Positions 61,206 to 64,000 of a stretch of DNA of 64,000 nt are shown piece by piece. The DNA comes from Abditibacteriaceae bacterium. Lineage in GTDB: Bacteria; Armatimonadota; Abditibacteriia; Abditibacteriales; Abditibacteriaceae. Position 1 is the stretch's first letter. Each line of letters begins with the position of its first letter. A model generated the notes under the pieces. That model was not told where the DNA came from, did not search any database, and worked only from the letters and a program-made list of their open reading frames with translations. The DNA lies in the NCBI GenBank assembly GCA_019239895.1, contig JAFAZH010000013.1:1-64000 (forward strand), written 5' to 3'. The translations under genes and the position numbers were made by a program.

Positions 61206-62789
61206 TTACTGAAACGGAAGCTCCGAAATTTCAAAGTTGGGATTGCGTTCCGTGAAGTAGCGGAGCGACCACTCATCCTGAAACAGCACCACGGGTTGAC
61301 CGCCACCATCGGTCGCCAGGGCTGCACTGGTGGGCAGGGACGGTCTGCTATTGGAGCCGTCTTTAGCGCGGAACCAGCGCGTGATGATATAGGGTGTCGG
61401 CTCGAAACGCGCTTCGGCCCCATACTCACTTTCCAAGCGGTATTGTACCACTTCAAATTGCAACGGTCCCACCGCTGCCAGAAGCGGGATTTTTTGCAGC
61501 GCATTATCCATCTCGAACGACTGCACTACACCTTCCTGTAAAAGCTGGTGGAGACCATCGCGGAACCGCTTGAACTTGGCCGTGTTGGGGTTATGTAGAT
61601 AAGCGAAGGTTTCCGGCGCAAAGCGCGGAATCTCTTCATAGATAATGGATGGGTCTTCGGTGAGCGTGTCACCAATGCCGAAATCATCTTTGCCAACAAT
61701 GCCAATGACATCGCCCGCATAGGCTTCATCCACCGTGTCGCGCTCGCGGCCAAACAGCTTTTGCGCATTGGAAAGGCGCACCTTCTTACCAGTGCGCGAG
61801 TGATGCACCACCATGTCCCGCTCGAACTTACCCGACACAATACGCACGAACGCGATGCGGTCACGGTGGCGCGGGTCGAGGTTGGCCTGAATCTTAAAGA
61901 TAAAACCGGAGAACTGTGGATTGTCGGGTTGCACTTCGCCGTTACTGGTTTCGCGTGGTGTGGGAGGCAGCGACATCGCCAGAAAGTTATCGAGCATCAA
62001 TTGCACGCCAAAGTTGTTCATCGCACTGCCAAAGAAAACGGGGGTTACTTCCCCGGCGCGCACCCGCGCTTCATCGAAGTCTGTGCCTGCGATTTCTAAC
62101 ATCTCCAGTTCTTCGCACGCCTGGGTGTAAGTCGTCTCGTCCAATCGCTCGCGCACGAGGGGATCAGAGATGTCACTAATCGCAACGGGGGCGCGATAAG
62201 CACCGTGCGTCGTGCGCTCGAAGAGATGCACTTCGTTCTTTAAGCGGTCAAACACCCCCTTGAATCTGTCACCGGAACCGAGTGGCCAGTTGACCGGATA
62301 AGCCTGGATGCCCAGCACTCGCTCCAATTCATCCAGCAGGGTCAGTGGTTCTAAGGATGGACGGTCGAGCTTGTTCATGAAGGTAAATATCGGCACCCCA
62401 CGATGACGACATACCTCGAACAGCTTGCGCGTTTGAGCTTCGATACCCTTACCGGCGTCAATGACCATCACTGCCGCGTCTACGGCGGTTAGCACACGAT
62501 AAGTGTCTTCCGAAAAGTCACGGTGCCCAGGGGTATCCAGCAGGTTGACCCGGTAGCCATCATAGTCGAATTGCAACACGGTGGAGCTAATCGAAATGCC
62601 GCGCTGCTTTTCCAGTTCCATCCAGTCGGAGGTGGTCGCCCGTTGGTTCTTGCGGGCTGTCACGGAACCGGCCAATTGCACGGCCCCACCATACATTAAA
62701 AGTTTTTCTGTTAAAGTTGTTTTGCCCGCGTCAGGATGCGAGATAATCGCAAACGTGCGGCGTCGTTTAATTTCATCAAGGATATTCAT
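61206..62789 (-). CDS. prfC: Peptide chain release factor 3
   Basis: RF3 is the GTPase that frees RF1 and RF2 from the ribosome after termination. The 527 residues are of normal length. The P-loop SHPDAGKTTLTEKLL (about 18-32) is followed by the family-specific SDWMELEKQRGISISS (about 54-69), LLDTPGHRDFSEDTYR (about 80-95), MNKLDRPSLEPL (about 140-151), then beta-barrel domains and the RF3 C-terminal domain with FEVVQYRLESEYGAEARFE (about 455). EF-G or TetM is less likely given these motifs. It is convergent with the DUF1501 gene. Confidence 0.96.
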   Translation of the reverse strand: MNILDEIKRRRTFAIISHPDAGKTTLTEKLLMYGGAVQLAGSVTARKNQRATTSDWMELEKQRGISISSTVLQFDYDGYRVNLLDTPGHRDFSEDTYRVLTAVDAAVMVIDAGKGIEAQTRKLFEVCRHRGVPIFTFMNKLDRPSLEPLTLLDELERVLGIQAYPVNWPLGSGDRFKGVFDRLKNEVHLFERTTHGAYRAPVAISDISDPLVRERLDETTYTQACEELEMLEIAGTDFDEARVRAGEVTPVFFGSAMNNFGVQLMLDNFLAMSLPPTPRETSNGEVQPDNPQFSGFIFKIQANLDPRHRDRIAFVRIVSGKFERDMVVHHSRTGKKVRLSNAQKLFGRERDTVDEAYAGDVIGIVGKDDFGIGDTLTEDPSIIYEEIPRFAPETFAYLHNPNTAKFKRFRDGLHQLLQEGVVQSFEMDNALQKIPLLAAVGPLQFEVVQYRLESEYGAEARFEPTPYIITRWFRAKDGSNSRPSLPTSAALATDGGGQPVVLFQDEWSLRYFTERNPNFEISELPFQ

Positions 62790-62845
62790 TGGTAATAAAA
62801 AGTGCCTGATTCCAGACGCACCAGAGGCTATTTGGTTCAGGCTCT

Positions 62846-63508
62846 TTAGGAGTTGAGTAAACGGCGCACGAGGTCAGGCAATTCGCCTAAGCGCGACATC
62901 AGGTAATCGGCTTTGCCGTTATAGAGGGTTACGTCTACAAAACGAGGATCAGGGATGGCGGCCACATCCATGCCCGCACTTTTGCCCGCCGTAATGCCCG
63001 CCAGCGCATCTTCCACAACCAGGCAGTTGGCCGGTTCAACATGGATTTTGCTGGCAGCTTTTAAGTAAATATCAGGATTGGGCTTGCCGTGCTCGACTTC
63101 CTCACCCGTTACCACTTGATCAAAATAGCGCCGGATGTTGTGCCGTTCTAAAAAGGGTAGCACTAATGCCCCCACCGAACTGGAAGCTAAACCAATGCGC
63201 AACCCCATCTCCTTAATAGTGGGCAGCACTGCTGGCACATCCTCGAAGATAGGAATGCGGTTGGCATAGAAATCGGTAGCAATCTCGGTGCGACGCAGAG
63301 CTAATTCTTCAACTTCGGCGCGTAAGCCAAAAGTGTCCTTGTAAAATTGCAAGGCAATAGGAAAGCTTTTACCTAAGACCTGCCCTTTATGTTCTCCGCC
63401 ATAAATTACGTCATACTGGGCGAGCAGAGCGCCATCTATATCGTTCCACATCGGCTCTGAATCAGCTAACACTCCGTCGAGATCAAATAAAATCGCTTGA
63501 ATATTCAT
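62846..63508 (-). CDS. HAD-superfamily phosphatase, beta-phosphoglucomutase-like
   Basis: The 220 residues show motif I LFDLDGVLADSEP (about 7-19), the helical cap, motif II GLASSSVGALV (about 109-119), a Lys in GKPNPDIYLKAA (about 145-156) and motif IV CLVVEDALAGITAGKSAGM (about 165-183). This is the subfamily of beta-phosphoglucomutase and small-sugar phosphatases; the DGVLADSEP start favours a sugar phosphate substrate. It lies 56 bases upstream of prfC on the same strand's downstream side, so the two may be co-transcribed. AAAGAAG precedes the ATG. Confidence 0.88.
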   Translation of the reverse strand: MNIQAILFDLDGVLADSEPMWNDIDGALLAQYDVIYGGEHKGQVLGKSFPIALQFYKDTFGLRAEVEELALRRTEIATDFYANRIPIFEDVPAVLPTIKEMGLRIGLASSSVGALVLPFLERHNIRRYFDQVVTGEEVEHGKPNPDIYLKAASKIHVEPANCLVVEDALAGITAGKSAGMDVAAIPDPRFVDVTLYNGKADYLMSRLGELPDLVRRLLNS

Positions 63509-63905
63509 ACATACTTCTTTTAGCAGGAAAGCAGGGGGAGGAGAAGCCAGGAAGTGATTTAAAGCAGGAGATTTGCAATAGGGGTCTTTTATAGAACTTA
63601 CTTTAGGGGCAACAGCTCAGGCTGTGGCATAATGACAGGTATGGAATTCCTCTTTTGGCTGAACACGATTGTAGCCTAAGTGGTAGCGGCGTGTGTCGGG
63701 ATTCCCTTTGCTCAATAGGTTGTGGAGTAGAGCGTTATGGATGGCGTTAAGATTATTAGCGTGATGCACAAATTGCTCTTTTCGGTGGCTGTTCTAATCA
63801 CTTTTTAATGGCCGTGATATTCGGTGTAGGAATAAGGCTATGGAGAGCAAGGCGGCGAAAAATCAAGTGCCAGCAGGCACCGCACAGTGTCATGGTCGCA
63901 GTGGA
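63509..63905. other. 397-bp region with no convincing gene
   Basis: I see no supported coding sequence. Two very short open frames (63632-63679 and about 63736-63807) encode hydrophobic peptides of 15 and 23 residues, but they lack other support. The region probably holds the promoter of the HAD gene. Confidence 0.4.
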
Positions 63906-64000
63906 TTAGTAGTGCAGGTCGTGGCGAGGCCAGTTCTTAACTGTGGCTTGGGCCTTGGCCGTATATTGCTGACCACTTTCCTGCACACGCAGCGACTGGT
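63906..64000 (-). CDS. Unknown protein, C-terminal tail at window edge
   Basis: A minus-strand frame runs in from the right edge and stops at 63906-63908. The visible end reads like real protein (SLRVQESGQQYTAKAQATVK, then a short Trp/His-containing tail), with Gln, Ala and Thr and no rare-codon clusters. With about 30 residues no family can be named. The other frames here close sooner or have unlikely composition. Confidence 0.35.
   Translation of the reverse strand, partial: QSLRVQESGQQYTAKAQATVKNWPRHDLHY

Noticed and set aside
63632..63807. Two tiny hydrophobic open frames near the right edge
   Set aside because: At 15 and 23 codons, without conserved context, they cannot be told from chance.
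1..64000. Insertion sequences, prophage, tRNA or rRNA genes
   Set aside because: I saw no transposase or integrase motifs, no cloverleaf patterns with TTCRA loops, and no rRNA-like sequence.

Overview
The window looks like chromosomal DNA of a moderately GC-rich, Gram-negative-type (diderm) bacterium. A secreted, barrel-like protein at 11-12.9 kb supports an outer membrane. The gene mix includes giant Calx-beta/IPT surface proteins, a NagB-LmbE fusion, DUF2961, DUF6807, ThuA, a DUF1800-DUF1501 pair and a BTAD-type regulator outside an actinobacterial context. I read this as Armatimonadota-like, with Planctomycetota or Chloroflexota as alternatives. This is inference; no 16S gene or other decisive marker is present. 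I see no tRNA, rRNA, CRISPR, transposase or prophage.

Layout. 0-8 kb: two tandem paralogous surface-protein genes, the first cut by the window edge and the second carrying two compensating frameshifts. 8.4-12.9 kb: an exopolysaccharide priming glycosyltransferase, a ThuA-like protein and a barrel-like secreted protein. 13.3-20.1 kb: a 2267-residue SBBP/beta-helix/Calx-beta surface protein. 20.2-29.4 kb: the conserved translation/transcription cluster nusA-ylxR-infB-DUF503-rbfA-nrnA-truB-ribF, without the usual rimP at its head. 29.5-39.1 kb: single metabolic genes on both strands (Gfo/Idh oxidoreductase, glycerate kinase, MtaB-like tRNA methylthiotransferase, NagB-LmbE fusion, PHP phosphatase, DUF2961). 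39.4-49.1 kb: a 3222-residue FG-GAP/beta-helix/Calx-beta surface protein. 49.3-63.5 kb: a BTAD/ATPase/TPR regulator, DUF6807, a TIM-barrel epimerase, a NagD-like HAD, a GNAT-type protein, an RCC1-repeat protein, DUF1800, DUF1501, prfC and a HAD phosphatase. A gene tail runs off the right edge.

Two themes stand out. First, all four giant secreted proteins (about 24 kb in total) end in the same three-part C-terminal cassette. That looks like a shared sorting or anchoring signal, while the N-terminal bodies differ. Second, at least sixteen gene boundaries hold large, often near-perfect inverted repeats with arms of about 15-45 bp. They fall into a few sequence types. Many arms are built from iterated 5-9 bp words, and two unrelated ones share a loop motif. 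Several supply the stop codons of adjacent genes, one appears to supply the ribosome binding site and first codons of ylxR, and at least five lie inside the nusA-ribF cluster. They could be terminators, RNase processing sites, mobile palindromes, or a mixture.

How the genes work together: nusA-ribF supports transcription elongation, ribosome maturation, initiation and tRNA modification, and its leader has a promoter followed by an intrinsic terminator that could allow NusA autoregulation. The sugar transferase and giant adhesin-like proteins suggest a matrix- or surface-attached lifestyle. The amino-sugar, PHP, glycerate, DUF2961 and DUF6807 genes suggest use of polysaccharide breakdown products.
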